Shown here: in pieces, positions 26,653 to 39,899 of the stretch
Numbering within the stretch: the first letter of the stretch is position 1
How the letters are laid out: every line of letters starts with the position of its first letter
Notes under the pieces: generated by a model
What the model was told of the DNA's origin: nothing
What the model saw: the letters and a program-made list of their open reading frames with translations, nothing else
Databases searched by the model: none
Translations under genes and position numbers: made by a program
NCBI RefSeq assembly: GCF_036417845.1
Contig: NC_089985.1
Coordinates: 33,004,583 to 33,068,582 of the forward strand
DNA length: 64,000 nt
Reading direction: 5' to 3'
Origin: Apteryx mantelli
Taxonomy: Eukaryota; Chordata; Aves; Apterygiformes; Apterygidae

Positions 26653-29600
26653 CTGAATTGGGAGAGAAAAGCACAGGCAGTTAGTTCACTCAAGGGTTAG
26701 TCTGGACTCTGGCAACAAGAACAGCTTCTTCAAAGCTATTGCTGGGGCCCTGACCTTGCATGTGTTAGCCACGTACTGACTGACTTTGTGCTTGCAGCAG
26801 TCCCAGTGTAAGAAGTTAGGCAAGCATGAAGATCTCCACAGGATCTTAAAGGCTTCTCCTTCCCAAACTATTAAACCTGTAAAGGGAGAAGGCTGGGATA
26901 GAGGTAGGGATCCCTCTCTGAGGAGGACAACTAAGTTCAGGAGCACGTAGTGGAGATTAATTTATTCAGAGGACACTCAGCATCTGGACGGTAAGCTAGG
27001 GCCATGATTTGGTGGCTCTGATCTCCCCTGTTCAAAGGTGTGATGCAGCATAAAAAAACCACGGTGCAGCAGGTTACCAGGTGGTGGGTGGACCATGGGG
27101 CTCTGCTGCAGGGAAGGGGAGAGACAAGTGAAGACTGGATACTTCCTCACTGCCTTTTCCTTTGCCCCTGCGGAGGATACAGGCCACAACAATCAGGTAC
27201 GTGGGGTCTCTGATACCCAGAGTGGGAGGGAAGTCATGGCTCTGCATGCCCAGAGGGCCAGAGCAGAGCCAGGAGCCTCAGGGAGAAAGTCTTGAGCAAG
27301 GCCTTCACCTGAAGTCAGCTGCTGCTGTTAGGTATTTCCCTTCGTGGCCGTTGGACAGGACATCTTCCCGTTTGTCTCCGATGCTCACCACTGCCTCAAC
27401 GCTTTCCCTGGAGGGGGAGAAGAAAGAGCCCTTTGGTAGGAATTGAGACAGAGCAATGGAAGAGCCTTGCTGACATGGGCAAGAAAAGAGCAGCTGATGC
27501 TCCTGGTGACACTGAGGAGGGAGGGCTTCTTAGACACCAGGACTCTCTTGGCTCATAGGGATCTTCAGCCAAACTTGTGATCCTGAACTCGCTGCCTGAG
27601 GCAGCAGCAGACTCCAATGCCTTCCCACCAGGACGTGGGAGAGGAAAGATCCCCTCGCTGCTGAGTTACACAGTGAGTTTTGCAGCTGCTGCTCTTGTAC
27701 TCTGAGGGCCAAGAGCCGCTGCTCACCCAGGCAGAAAGTTTTGGGGATGTTTTTGCCACAGGATGAAAGAAGGACTCCCCAGGGAGCCCGGCTGTGCACC
27801 CCAGTTCCATCTGAACCCAGTCGTGTGACTGCAGCTGGCACTCCCAGCACCAGCCTGGATTGGTGACAGTATTGCAGCACTCAGTAAGGCTCATTTGTCA
27901 ATACTTGGGATTGTTTCTCCTGCTAACTGGTTTTTCCAGCTTTTGTCTATGTGGTCTGTTGCAAAACAGTCACCTACAGTCCAAACCGACACACACAACA
28001 ATGCAGAGACTCTACCTTGGCGGGTACAGAAGGGGTGTGTCTGTGTCCGTGTGTATATCCGTGCAGGCAAAACTGAAGAGTTTCCATTTGGATCTAAGGC
28101 TGAATCCCTTTTAGAAGGAACTGCAAGGCAGGAACTGGATGTTCAACCTCAGCTGGAGCCAAGAAGCTCAGGCTGGAACGAGCCCATGAACCAAATGGCC
28201 CCAGAGGCGCAGAAGAATTTAGCTGTGGTGGGTGGATGCAGGTCCATTGTGTGTGCACATCACTGCCTTCTTTAGCGCTTGCTAAAGGGCAATTTCTGAG
28301 ACTTTTTCAAGGAACAGAATGGCATAAACAGGCAGTGACTTAAGCTGATAACTGCTGTCAAAGTGACAGTGCAGAGCTGGCAGTGTGCCAGGCTGCTAAG
28401 CTTTGCGAGCGTCTCTTCTGAAGAGAGGCCAGATTAATTAAAACAAGCTGCCATCCCCCCAGGCCTCCTCACTGGCCTTGCAGGCAGAGCCCAGTCCTGA
28501 TGCTGGAGCCAGGGACACCTCTGTGCTCCTGGGAAGAGGCAGCCCAGCACGGGCGGGCGAGGGCAGAGCTGGGAGACACCATCTCTGATTCCTGCTCCGT
28601 GGGTCAAGGTCTCCTCTGACTTGGTTTAAGGACAATGGTTTTTCTTTGGCAAACAAAGACTGCATTTTAGCTCAGTCTAGACTTTGCAGAACGTGTTCAC
28701 AGATGCTAAAAACGGTTGCAAATCAGGAGATATATATATATACACACACACACACATACATACATGGGTAGATATATATTTGTTTGCACTGGAACTGAAT
28801 GCCTCCCCTTAAATGTGTCTGGGCTGGAAGCTGACCTGATGAGCACAGAGATACATCTAGATCCCACTAGACCCTTCTCCTCATGTCTGGAGAGGTTGCA
28901 GAGCTGTGCAGATATAAGAAACCTCTAGCTGGCGCAAAGCCCAAAGTGCCAGTGCTGGAACATAGTGACAGGGAACAAGGTTATAGTCCATCTTCTGTCT
29001 TTCCCTTGACTTTGGGCTCAGATTCAAGATCAAGTTACTGCAGCTTAGCCAGTTACCATGGGTCAGCTGAAAGGAGGAGCAGTCTGTGTGCTCACTTAGC
29101 CTGCAGCGAATGAAGGGTAACTGGCCTTGCCCAGCCTTCTCCTGTGGGCTCTGCTCAGTCCGCTTAGCTTACCTGTGCCCCAGGCTCCAGAGATCTGCTC
29201 TGGCTCTGCTTTCATGTTTTTCTCCCAGCTCCTTTCATACATCTCTACAGACTTTGTCTGCTTTGCAATTCTTGCTATTTTGGGCTTGTTTTCCCGTGGA
29301 CACAAGGCACCTGGGAGCTACACCCTGATAAATTCCCCCTTTGGTTCACTGCGTGAATTCATCTGAGACACCAAGAAACCCATGGCAGATGCACAGGGCA
29401 CAGGGAATAATTTCAAGGGAGCTGTCATCAATAAGCCATGAGAGTATCTACTTCTCATGAAGGGTTTTATTCTCCTCTGATATCTCATAGGGAATCAGCT
29501 CATGCTGCAGCCATAGTATAATTCAGTTAAAGACTCAGACCACCAGTCCCAAATTTTTAGGAAACCAGGCTCAGGCAAACACTTCTTTCTGCTAATCATC

Positions 29601-32600
29601 CCTCAGTTCCCTTTTCCCCGTGTTAGAGCCCAGAAGGGTCTTGACTACAAGTCAGACTTGCAACCTTTCAAGTTCAGACTTGAAACTTGGTCAAGAAAAC
29701 AATTGGGTTCTTCGCAAGTGGGGTTAATGAGGCTGGATTACATGGACTGCTTCTGGAGGGCCTGCATGTCCCTGGTAATAAGGTGAGCCCTGCCCCAGGG
29801 TGCCTCTGCTCTCCTCTGAGACCTGAGCACCTCCAGGGCTCGCTTGCGGCACAGGTCTGCTCAGCAGCATCTTCTGTCTTGAAGCCATGTTCTTATGGGA
29901 CAGATGAGCTGTACTTGAGCTAACCTTGGCAAAGACAACCTTGTCCTTCTTCTACAGCTCAGTGCAGCGCAGCCCCTTGCGCCCAGCATGGGCACAGCAT
30001 AGGCATGGCCAGCCTGACCTCATCTGCACCTCCCCGTGCAGCCTGCTCTTAAATACCAGCATGTGCAATGTCCCTGCAAGGGGCCGCACGGTGCCAGAGC
30101 GCTGCCAGGGCAAGAAGTAACTGTGAACAGAGAGCAGGACAGGGAGTCTTTTCTCTCCATTTTTGGCTCACTTTGTGCAATGATCACTGTGTTCCCAGCA
30201 TTGGCACAGATCTAAGGGGCGATTAGAAGTGACCCGTGCAGAGATGCTGGGGCAGCGAGAGCTAAGCCATACCCAAATCCTGGGTGCCTGGAACTCCCAG
30301 CACTTACTCTTTCTCCTTACACCAGAACTTATTGACCACGAAAGCGATGGCCACCAGGACTAGAAACACAACCACTGCGATGACGCCTTGTGACCACGGC
30401 TGGAGGTTACCTCGGGCTGCAGAAGAAAAGGATAACATGTATTAGAAATACATCCTTGCACTTCACCAGTTCAGCTTAGCTTCCTCATACCAGCTTCTGT
30501 GATGTTCAGCCAAGAGTTCAGTCCTGCAAAGACAAGCAGAGCACGTTGCTGTTAAACCAGTGTAGCCCTTAAGCGACGGGGCTGCACTGGCAGCAGCACT
30601 GGCGAGGGGAAACTGAGGGAAACCCCCAGACAGGCGGGAAGAACAGAAGAAATCAGAGGCTGAGGGGGAAGATTCCCAAAGACCACAGACATTTTAGCGT
30701 GGGCTCCTGTGAATAGCATGGCAAACCTTGATTGTCTTTATAATGTGAGCCTGAGCACAAATACCGCTGTGTGTAGCCAGGAGAAAATCTGAAGGACAGT
30801 TCTTAAACACCTGGAAATAAATATGCAAAGGAGGACAGAAAGCCTCTGTGTGTTAAATAGGAAAAATACCAGAATTACTAATGGATGAAGCTATGGACTT
30901 GATAAAACATAATAGTATTTGTCTAAAGTGGTGGGGGAAAGAAGGAAGAGGGGTTTCAACCAACTGTTTACTCTGAATCCCAAGGTCCCACAGACAATGT
31001 TCCTGGTTATTTTCCAAATACTGCCTGGTCAAATAAGGACCCTGAAATAATGACACTGTACAGGTTTTTTTTAGCCATGAAATCGCCAGGGGTGAGGGGT
31101 AGGGAACTGCAAGACAACCTTGCTGGTGAAACCAGTGCGTTGTTATTTGGGCCCTCACCAACCTTAGTCCCTCACATGGGACAACGCTGCCTTTACCTGA
31201 CTTGTCGGTCAGGACATGAAGCTTTCTAGAGAAGGACCAGGAGGAAGCAAAACCCTGGCCAGACAGGACCTTATCACACACTGGCACTGCTAGTATACAA
31301 TCACATGCCTGGCTTGGTTCAGTAAGTCTGTTTACAAGAACATCTGGAAAAGAGAGTTTTGCTTTTCTGTAACCATGCCCAAGCAGTGATCTAGCCACAT
31401 GAACACTTGCAGAGGTGCAGAAGGGTTGTGAGATGTACACCAGGATGCAGAAGAAACTCAAGGCCAGCACCAAGAGAAGAGGAAAATGTTGGTCCCCATC
31501 CTTTGCTCAAACTGCTGGTTTAACACTTCTCTTGGGCTGTCGTACTCAGATATACTCACACCCATTCTTAAGTGTTGAAAAGAGAACTTATGAGAAGTTA
31601 AGAATGTGTAGATACGTCCCTTTAGGATTTGATTATCACTTTGTTCAGGTAAGGTTTTTCTTGTTTCTGTCAATCAGAAACATAAACTTTGCACGTAAAT
31701 CAAACCTACCAGCCGCAGCCCGGCACGGGTAGACGGGGCTGGGTGGAGAGGAAGGTGGAAAGCTCCCTGCCAGCTGCTGTCAGCGAGAGCGTCAGGCCTC
31801 GGCCCGTGCGATAGCCCGCTCCATGCCATCTGCTAGCCCGTGCACCGGGGAGCCCTTGCGGAGGGTGAGGAGCATGGGCTGACCACCGGGATGCCCGCAG
31901 AAAGCAGCGCTGGCCTGTGACGCGGGGGTGTCCTCGGTCTCGGCAAATACTGCTGCCCTGCAGCTTCCTTCTGGTGCTGGAGGTCTGTACCAGCTGAATG
32001 CTTGCAGCAGACAAATCCCTGCCATAAACTGCAAATGATCTTTAGTAGAGGCAATAAAAGTGAGCTATGCAAACTGTATTTACAAACTAAACATCCACAG
32101 TCAGCTACACACTGGATCTGCTGCTGACAGCTATCCCATCTCTTCAGTCTCTTTTGGAGAAGGGAGATTGTCTTTTTTTAAGAGCCCCAGATCTTCAGAT
32201 CATGATATTGCAAGAGGATCTTGGCTTTTATAAAAACAAGAAAACAAAAAAACTGTTTTCCTTGTGGTGGTGAAACCATGAAGTGCAACTTGATTTAGCA
32301 AACTGAGAGCAAATATATGCAGCCCCAGAAGCACATGACTCCTTGCCCATCTCATGCAATACATACTGCTGCTTTTCGGGCAAACCCTCGGGGCTGCCGA
32401 GGGTGGGCAGCTGACTCACCGCTCGGGGAACTGGGAACACCCTGGGCTTACCAGCCATGGGAGCAGCCCCGGTCGGGGCCACAGAATAATAGCGGCAAGC
32501 CCTCGCTCAAGCGAGCCGGCAGAGAGGCTTAGATGTGTTTACTGACAAGTCCTAGGGCCAAAACTCAGCTCAGAGGAATGCAGGCGGAAATTCCCTCTTG

Positions 32601-35407
32601 TATCAGCGTGCTTCAGCTGAAATCCCCTCGCATTAGCGAGCTGTTGTTGCCAGTAATAAGGGGATGAGAGGTGTCAACAGGAGGAGTAGGGCTTGGGCAC
32701 TGCCCCAGGGTATCTGGCGTGGAGGAGAAGGTCCTGCCTCGGCTGCCCACCGCCCCCTCCGCTCATGTGGGTGCAGCCTCAGAGACACCCACAAAATCCA
32801 CCTTCAGGTTTGGCCTGCTCTGTTTCCTTCTTCACCCTGTCCTTGGCTGTCATCGCTGCCAGATTTATTTATTATTTGTGTTTTATTTTTCCTGCCGGGG
32901 CCAGGGTTTTCCATCTGAGCCTAGGAAGCAACGCTTGGGTTCAGCCCTCAGTGAGGTTGCTGCTGGGGTTAAGGGAGTTCAAGGCCAACCTGGATATACC
33001 CATATTCAGTGGTGACCGAAATCTCGAAACTTGCATTTCATGATCTCTCAGCAAAGGAGGTAAGAAGATAAATGGGTAGGAAACTTCCTCCAGCCAGCTA
33101 GACTTGGGAGGTACTGTGTGTTTTTTTCAAGTGAAATCTCACTCAAGCAGCTGTTTTCATGAGACTGCAGAGCACGCGAAGCCAAAGGGGAAAATACCAA
33201 ACCCAAATCCGGTGGGGCTGCTTTTGAGAGACCTTGGAAAGCCCAACTCCAGGGAGAAGTGAGGAGCCGAGGGTTTAAATCTGAGCAGAGCAGTCACAAG
33301 CCCTGAGCACGGGCACCTGGGCTGGGTCCTTCTCCGATTGTTTCACTGAAAGTAAATCAAGCTGAAGGCAGCAATGTCCGCACAGGTGGCATGGGAACGT
33401 GCTGCACATGCCCCAGAGAACCTGCCCCAGCCCAGGGAAAAGCCTTGCCTGAACATTTGCCCTATGCCCTGCGAGCTGAAGAAGTCCTGCTTCAAAAGCC
33501 AGGTTTCCCTCCTGGCTGCAAAGATGCACCCCAAGCCAAAGTTGGTTCCTTCCCACCTCAAAGCCTATGTCAGGGGTCTCATGGTGAGAAAAGGACCTCC
33601 CCACTTGCCTCCCCCATCAGCACAGCCCCATGGCCATGAGTTTGGACCAGGCTTTGTGGGCCCTGTACCGTTTCCCCCAAGTCCCCCCCCACACACAGCT
33701 GTCCTGCCCTGTGACCCCTGCATTGAGACTGACACCGAGGAGGAATATGGCAGCGGAAGTGTCGAATACCCCCCACATCAGGCTGAAACACCCCGGTGGG
33801 CACAAGGAGCTTGCGTAGGCATAATAAAGAAGGAACGGCAACCAGGCAGAGATAGGAGCAAAAGTCAGGTGTCTGCAATCTTATCGGGAAGGAACTATGC
33901 AAATCTCAGCCTTGCCTGGCAGGCACTGAGACACATCCGCACAAAACACACCGCCAGGCTGGGAAGAAGTGTTGCAAGATGACACAAAAAAGCAGTACAC
34001 CTTGCTGTCTCGGTGAGAAGGAACAGAGGAAATAATTACTCTTGCCTGCGAAAGCAGCACTGCGTTCCCCGAAAAATTCCCTACCAGGGATGACACTCCC
34101 AGGGCGGACTTGCTTTTGGGCCCTTCCACCTCCCCTGCTTTTAGCCCGGGGGCAATTGTGGCAGGTTTTTTCCTCAGACAAGAACTTCGAAGCCAAACTA
34201 AGCAATGCAAGGTGCAACCCCTGTGCTCACCAACATACCGGTGCCCATGCATCTGCAGGCACAAACAGGATCAAGGAAAATGCCAATGCCAATATAAGCT
34301 CTTGCCCACACTGTGACTCTTTCATGCTCAAGGCTTGTCTGAATACACATACACGTGTTTTGATGCATCTTCCTCTAGTGCTTGGAAAACATTGGCAGTT
34401 CCCTGTGTTTTGTCACATCTGGGAAAGTTGTACCAGGTTCTAAACCCTTGCTAAAGGCTTTTTTCCTTCAAGGCAACAGCAAAACTTTTAATCCTGCTGA
34501 CGGTGGAGACCCCACACTGTTAAATCCTTAGCAAGTTAGTAAACAAATGCAGGAAGAGCAGTCAAGGTTGGGGCATCAGAAAGAGAAAGGGGGAGGGAAT
34601 TTTCCAGGACTTTGGCAGGATCAGATTAGTTTTACTTACTCCTGGTTATATTCTTTCATGTTCTTTCATGAATGGCATAAAACTACTGTCACAGTGATAG
34701 GAAATTTCTCTATCAAGTCTTCAGGAAGGGAATGGAAGCTCAGTTTGCAGAGGAAAATACTTCCCCCTGCCACCTCAACAATGATCGACATTAAAGATTA
34801 ACAAGAGAATATATGAGGTCTCAATGAACAGAGAAAGCAACCTAGCACTACGCTTTTCTGCGGAAGAGCAAGAAGAGGAGAAAAAACAAGCCTTAAGAAA
34901 ACAAATTGCTCATCGCAGTGCACAGTCCTGCTGGAGATAAATCAGAGTTGTTTTTACCACTGTGTAACTAGGAGAGATAAATCTCTGCCGAGAGTTTCAG
35001 CACTGAACTAAACAGGGAAAAACTATCCACACTTTGTCTCCAGCAAGATTTCGCAGCCAGATGGGCACCAAACCTCTCCTCTGCCCCCACTAACACGAAG
35101 CCAAAGCTCAAAACATGACATTTTCCCCCCTTTCCCAGGGAGCTCTTCCAGGGTCCCCCCTCGCCCCCAGAGCCGCAACGCCGGGCAGTTCGCCGCGTGC
35201 CCTCGGCTCGCCGCCTGCGTGCAGGGCTCGGGGACAGCACCGCTCCGGCCGGCGCGCAGCCTGCCCTCGCCCCGTGCCTCAGTTTCCCCGGGGAGCCGAG
35301 CCGGGCCGCTGGGGGCAGCGCTGGAGCGCTGGGCGCTCACCTTCCTGACACGAGCCGGGCTCCAGCGCCAGGAGCAGCCACAGGGCGACGAGCCGGAGGG
35401 CAGGCAT
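26580..35407 (-). CDS. PDZK1IP1: PDZK1-interacting protein 1 (MAP17), five coding exons
   Basis: MAP17 is a small single-pass membrane protein of epithelial apical membranes. Its C-terminal tail binds PDZ domains of PDZK1/NHERF-type scaffolds, and it is known to activate the SGLT2 glucose transporter. Coding exons in transcript order are 35341-35407, 30491-30523, 30308-30416, 27309-27407 and 26580-26652. They join without frame conflict into 126 aa. Residues 1-20 form a signal peptide ([17 protein letters not shown]), N29-I-T is an N-glycosylation sequon and residues 45-61 are the membrane helix. The cytoplasmic tail holds the conserved HAYEN motif and ends TTAM, a class I PDZ ligand. NLQPW, the membrane helix and HAYEN match human MAP17 (114 aa) as I remember it. 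The extra length comes from the 33-base second exon. Introns are about 4.8 kb, 74 bp, 2.9 kb and 656 bp. The neighbours TAL1 and CYP4 confirm orthology. Confidence 0.93.
27309..27407 (-). CDS. PDZK1IP1: PDZK1IP1 coding exon 4 (cytoplasmic tail)
   Basis: Encodes [20 protein letters not shown] then [12 protein letters not shown]. It aligns with the human segment around ILTVGNKADGVLVGTDGRYS. Phase 2 on both sides; acceptor CTCCAG, donor GTGAAG. Confidence 0.93.
28731..28789. repeat. (TA)n(CA)n microsatellite
   Basis: Alternating TA runs, then CA runs, then CATA units, inside intron 3 of PDZK1IP1. Likely length-polymorphic. Confidence 0.85.
30308..30416 (-). CDS. PDZK1IP1: PDZK1IP1 coding exon 3 (membrane helix)
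   Basis: Encodes [20 protein letters not shown] then [16 protein letters not shown]. The 17-residue hydrophobic core followed by a basic/Cys stop-transfer is the most conserved part of MAP17. Donor GTAAGT. Confidence 0.95.
30491..30523 (-). CDS. PDZK1IP1: PDZK1IP1 coding exon 2 (33-nt cassette)
   Basis: Flanked by CTTTGCAG and GTATGAG. It enters and leaves in phase 1, so it can be included or skipped without changing frame. It adds [10 protein letters not shown] between the signal peptide and NLQPW, including an NIT glycosylation sequon. Skipping gives a 115-aa protein, close to the human 114 aa. Confidence 0.75.
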
Positions 35408-36060
35408 GACGGCGGCGACGGCGACAGCGGCTGGCTGCTGGGGCCGGCGGGCACGCGGCGGGGCCGGGAGGAGCGGCCGAGCCCGTCCCCTCCTCGCACG
35501 GGGAAGGGGCCCCGCGCGGCGCGCCTAGCCCTCCCGCGGCAGCGAGCGCCGGGTAAATTATCAAACGCGTTAAGGCGGGAGGCCCATGCTCGCACCTGGC
35601 TATTCCAATCCTGTCCCGGGAAGCGCCGGAGGGAGGTGCCTGCTCCCGCCCTGCACAGCACGGGCTGGCTGGGAATTCGGGGGCGGGTGACTTGAACCTG
35701 ACTCTTCCCTTGGGGCTTGCAGGGGAGCCAGGGCGGGCGAGCACCACCCGCGCTGACCGCGGAGGAAGAAGCGACACCGAGACGGGCAAAAATCTCTCCC
35801 GTAGCTAGCACGGGGCGGGGGAGCTTCGGGAATGCGGTCGAACCGACGGGACCTGAAATCCCCCTGACCGGCGATTACCCCGCAGCCTGCAGGGCGCCGG
35901 CCCGGGGCAGGTCCGCGGCTCCCCGGTCCCCGTCCCGAGGGGGCACCGCCAACGCGCCCACAGCGAGGTCCCGCCGCGGGGCCGGGCAGGTCCCGGCGCT
36001 GGGACGGCGTGGGGGAAGTCGTCCGAGAGCTGCTGCCTGCCTGCCCCGCGTGGGCCTGGC
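35130..36060 (-). promoter_or_regulatory. PDZK1IP1: CpG island with the PDZK1IP1 promoter
   Basis: GC content and CpG density rise sharply here and fall on both sides. The PDZK1IP1 start codon (35407) lies inside. No convincing TATA box is seen, as is usual for CpG-island promoters. The transcription start is probably within a few hundred bases above 35407, but I cannot place it. Limits are by eye. Confidence 0.7.
35341..35407 (-). CDS. PDZK1IP1: PDZK1IP1 coding exon 1 (signal peptide)
   Basis: ATG at 35407 (minus). Encodes [20 protein letters not shown] then QE and the first base of a Gly codon, followed by a perfect donor GTGAGC. The SCQ boundary matches the end of the human signal peptide (ASCQQG). 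It lies inside the CpG island. Confidence 0.92.
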
Positions 36061-37607
36061 TCCGTTTGCTGCCCAGCCTGAGCAAAAGGAGGAGGGCAAA
36101 GCAAATCAAGGCACAGGTGAGCGAGAAGCGGTTCTCTTCTTTTCAGCAAGCGTCATTAACAACCCAGGGAAACACGTACGTGGCTTAAAAACATCCCTCG
36201 GTTCAACCACACTCGGCGCTGATTACTCCCTCCCACACCACACGCCTTGTTAAATCGAGATTACTACAGAAATCATTAAACGTAGTAAACATAGTGCTCA
36301 TTTTATTGAGCCTTTAGGGCTGTTTCCAAAAGTTTTTTGACACCAGAAGAGGTAGAAACACATGATTAACTGTGACAGAAAACAACCCTACAGCTGACGT
36401 CTTACAGCTGGCAAGCTCCCTCTGGAGCGAGCTGCGCACACCCAGTGGGATGGGGAAAGGCGTATGATACTCTTCCAGGTCTCGAGTTAAGCAGATTTCT
36501 AGCACATGCAGGATTTGGATGGCTGACAAACTTGCGCTGCAGGAAAAAATAAAAGCTATTTGGCTTCATGGCTGCGCAATTTCAGTTACTCCCTGAGGAA
36601 ATTTTAAAATTGTGAGGCAATGGTTTCGTCTTTAGCACTCTCCTTGGTGTATCTCACAGCCTTTCCTCAAGGCAAACCCCCCTCTGGGTCGGTGAACGCT
36701 CCCCTTGGCTCAGTGGGCAGCTCCTGAACTCTCATATTCTGGATCTCATCCTTCACCACACAAGGACCCCGGCTGGGCAATGGGTTCCCGACAGAGGCAC
36801 GGGATTGCAGCAGCTCCTGCTCTTCAGCTCCAGAGCTGGTGAAACATCCATGGAAGCTCCCACCTAGGCTGAGGGCCTGTGTGACATGTAGAGGGAGGCG
36901 TGGAGATGGCAGGAGAGAAAAGTCTGCAGGAAGAGCCAAGAGGTCGGGATGCGCAGCTTCAATACAGCATAAATTGCTTCCCGTACTGCCCTTCACCAAA
37001 GAGGGACCCATTCGGAAACATGCAGTACCCTCAGGAATACGTAGTCGATGGTGTAAGAGATGTTAGGCTTTTCCCTGTTCATTCCTTCTCTTTCCTCTGG
37101 CGCTAAAGTAGTGTTATTTATCTCAGAAATGAGCTTGAGTTGGCTTGAGAAGTGCAAGATTGAAGGCCAGCTCCTGACTCTCTGCCAAACTCCTGTGTGT
37201 CACTCATCTTTCTGTGCCCAAATCCCCACCCTCAAAGTGAGGTAATCCTCTTGCCTAGCCCTGAAAGTTTTTTGCTGACAAACTCTTCAAGGCAAGGAAC
37301 TTCCTTGTGCTGTTCCTGGGAGGAATGAGGCATAACAGGGACCTGCCCCTAATAAGGCCCTATAAAAGCCATTTAGTTACAAATAATAAGGCATGGGTTG
37401 GCTTGTGAAGATGTGAAAATGAGAGTGAACTTTGGTTTCCTAATGACTTATTTGCACTTTATCCATTCACGGGAAGCATGCAGAGCTGTGCTCTCTGGTA
37501 GTTATTTGTTGTTCACCTCTCAGCACAACCCCAGGAAAAAAAAAATGTCTTGAACAAAAGAATTCAAGTCACCAAACCTAGAGCACCCAGTCCTGCTGCC
37601 ACCCTTA

Positions 37608-37633
37608 GAAAACAAAACAAAACAAAACAAAAC
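37608..37633. repeat. (AAAAC)5 microsatellite
   Basis: Five tandem AAAAC units. Confidence 0.9.
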
Positions 37634-38024
37634 AGCGTCTGAGACATTGGCAAGAGAGACCCACACCTACTCCAGAACATCTCTACCAGGCTCCCCCCAG
37701 CTCCAGGGGACCCTGGGGATGCCTGGCTGATTTTCAAAGTACAGGGATGTCCCCAGCAGCCCACCCACCAGCCACATTTCTTGGGGCATGTGGTGGGGAT
37801 GTGATGGGCTGGACCAGAGAGGAACGCAGGGCTGCCGTGACATACAATAATAATTTGCCCTCCGATCCATGATTTTATAATTCTCTCCATGGCAATGTGC
37901 AACTTGGGACCAGCAGAGAAGGGAAGCTGCCAGCTCCCACTGCAACACTCTGAGAAATCTCACTGTCCCTCACATTTAGGCCTTCAGCTTCGCGCAGCCG
38001 TGGTGAGACAAACCCTGGCAGGCC

Positions 38025-38130
38025 TGTTTTACAGGTGAGGGAAACTGAGGCACAGAAAGGGGAAAGTCACCCCTGCAGCCAGGCAATTACTCAAAGCTCA
38101 ACCGGAGCCAGACCCAGTTCAGTTCTCTCC
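38025..38130 (-). repeat. MIR-like SINE remnant
   Basis: TTTTACAGGTGAGGGAAACT then GAGGCACAGAAAGG, AAGTCAC and GAGCCAGACCCAG follow the order of the MIR consensus read in reverse. This is the best of the MIR-like matches in the window. Confidence 0.65.
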
Positions 38131-38394
38131 CAAGGACTCATAGAGGTAGTAGCCCATACAGCAGGTCTTGTACAAAAACAGGTCTTTATATCTCAGCATT
38201 TATGTTGATGTGCTCCAAAAAATGCCACTTTTTTTCCAAAGAAATGTCTTTTTTAGCCAAAATTAACATTTACTCAAACCCATTCCTGAATCTAAAAGGT
38301 GTTCTTGGGTGATATGGCTCAAAACACAGATGCTGGTTCCTTTTAGAAAAGCTTTGTGGAGCTCTGTGTTTTTATGGACATTATTTTTCTTTCT

Positions 38395-38470
38395 CCTTCA
38401 CTTCCTTCCTTCCTTCCTTTCTCCTTCCTTCCTTCCCTCCTTCATCCTCTTCATCTCCTCCCCCTCCCTC
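38395..38470. repeat. (CTTC)n tetranucleotide repeat
   Basis: Interrupted CTTC/CCTT units in a pyrimidine-rich stretch. Confidence 0.88.
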
Positions 38471-39899
38471 AGAAAGAGTCATAAAAATAAAGAAGGAAAA
38501 CAGATAAGAACAAGCCTGAAGAGCCCGTAAAGAAGAGATTATTTTTTCCTTAAAAAATATTGATGTTTAAATGACTGCTCAAAAAATTTTATGTTTGTTT
38601 CTTCTGACATTTTCCATAAAAAATAAATATTCCCCCCATTCGCCCCAGAATTCCCGCACTTTACATAGATATTGACTTTCAAACCTTTCCACACCGCACC
38701 CCAGCGCTGCAGTTCAGCCGGGAGATTCGCTCCCTTCCTGCGCACACACAGGGCAAAGAAAGAAACCAGTCTCTGCGTTTTATTACACGTTTTGCTAGAC
38801 GATTGATGAGTCCCCCAGGGCGGATGCTAATTAGACACATTTCTCTACAAAAGGTCTTCTTCCTCTGGAGCAGGCCTGGAATAACCCGCTGGAGGAAGCC
38901 TCGGGAAGCCCTGACGGCCGCAGGTTGCCCGTGCAAACCCGGCCGGGCAGCGTGCCGTAAGGGTGCACCCGAGGCAGCCGTGGTCCTCGCTGCGGGGAGC
39001 GCTGCGTTGCCCCTTTTGCAGCCTGGACTCCTCAGCGGGGTCAGCCAGGACCGCGCTTGGCAGGACACTCCTGCCGTGCAATGAGTTAGTTATTTCAGAG
39101 ATGGGTTATTTAATTACAGACTAACCCGACCACCGTCGTTGCTGTCTGCAGGCACTGTCCAGTTTTTGCAAGGACAGCAAGGATCGTTCCCTGCCCCATG
39201 CCGGCCCTGTCCTCTCGCCACCCGAAATGGCAGCGCTAGGGCTGTACCCACATTCTCCCATTGCTGGACCACCAAACCCATCCCACCCTGGTGCCCCAGG
39301 GCTCATGTTGGGGCTGTGCCCATCACAGCTGGTCCCCGAGCCCAGGTGACATCCCGCCACAGGAGCAGCACCCAGTGGGACAGGGGATGCCCAGCACAAA
39401 CGTCAGGGCCTCTCTCCATGGTGCAGGATGTGCAGGAGATGATGCTCCAAAAACACGGGGTGCCCTTACGGCCTGAAGGGTCCCTAGGCTGAGGAGGTGT
39501 TTCTCCATGTGTCCATCCAGTCTGCACCATGCACCTAAACTGAAGCCCCAGACACAGAATGGCAACACAAATGGAGATGCAACTTCAAGCAAATCCAAGG
39601 ACAGGAGAAAACAGAGGCGACTGCCTTTCAGACATGGCAATTCAGGTTGGGTTTGAGGGAAGGCTGTTTTTCTAAAACATGAAATCTTCCCAAAACCGTG
39701 CTGGGAACAGACTCTGAGACCTGGGATCCTGGAAGAGGGGCCAAGTGGCGCTCAGATCTATCACGGTAGAGCAAGGTACTGGCTTGCTGCTGGAGGCATT
39801 TTGTTTCCAGTGCTATGCTTAAAAAAAAAAAAAATCACAAAACCCTCTTAACTCCTTAATGAATCACTAGAGGGGCATTTTGTTAAACAGGGCAATCAG

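Noticed and set aside
32960-33005. Possible CR1 LINE stub (TTCAAGGCCAACCTGGAT)
   Set aside because: Only a short resemblance to CR1 and no 3' terminal repeat of the CR1 type; too weak to call.
33374-33982. 202-codon open frame on the plus strand inside PDZK1IP1 intron 1
   Set aside because: No known domain, no splice or promoter support, and an opposite-strand frame overlaps it.
35023-35811. 262-codon open frame on the minus strand over the PDZK1IP1 promoter
   Set aside because: CpG-island artefact. The real PDZK1IP1 exon uses a different frame with a signal peptide and a matched splice donor.
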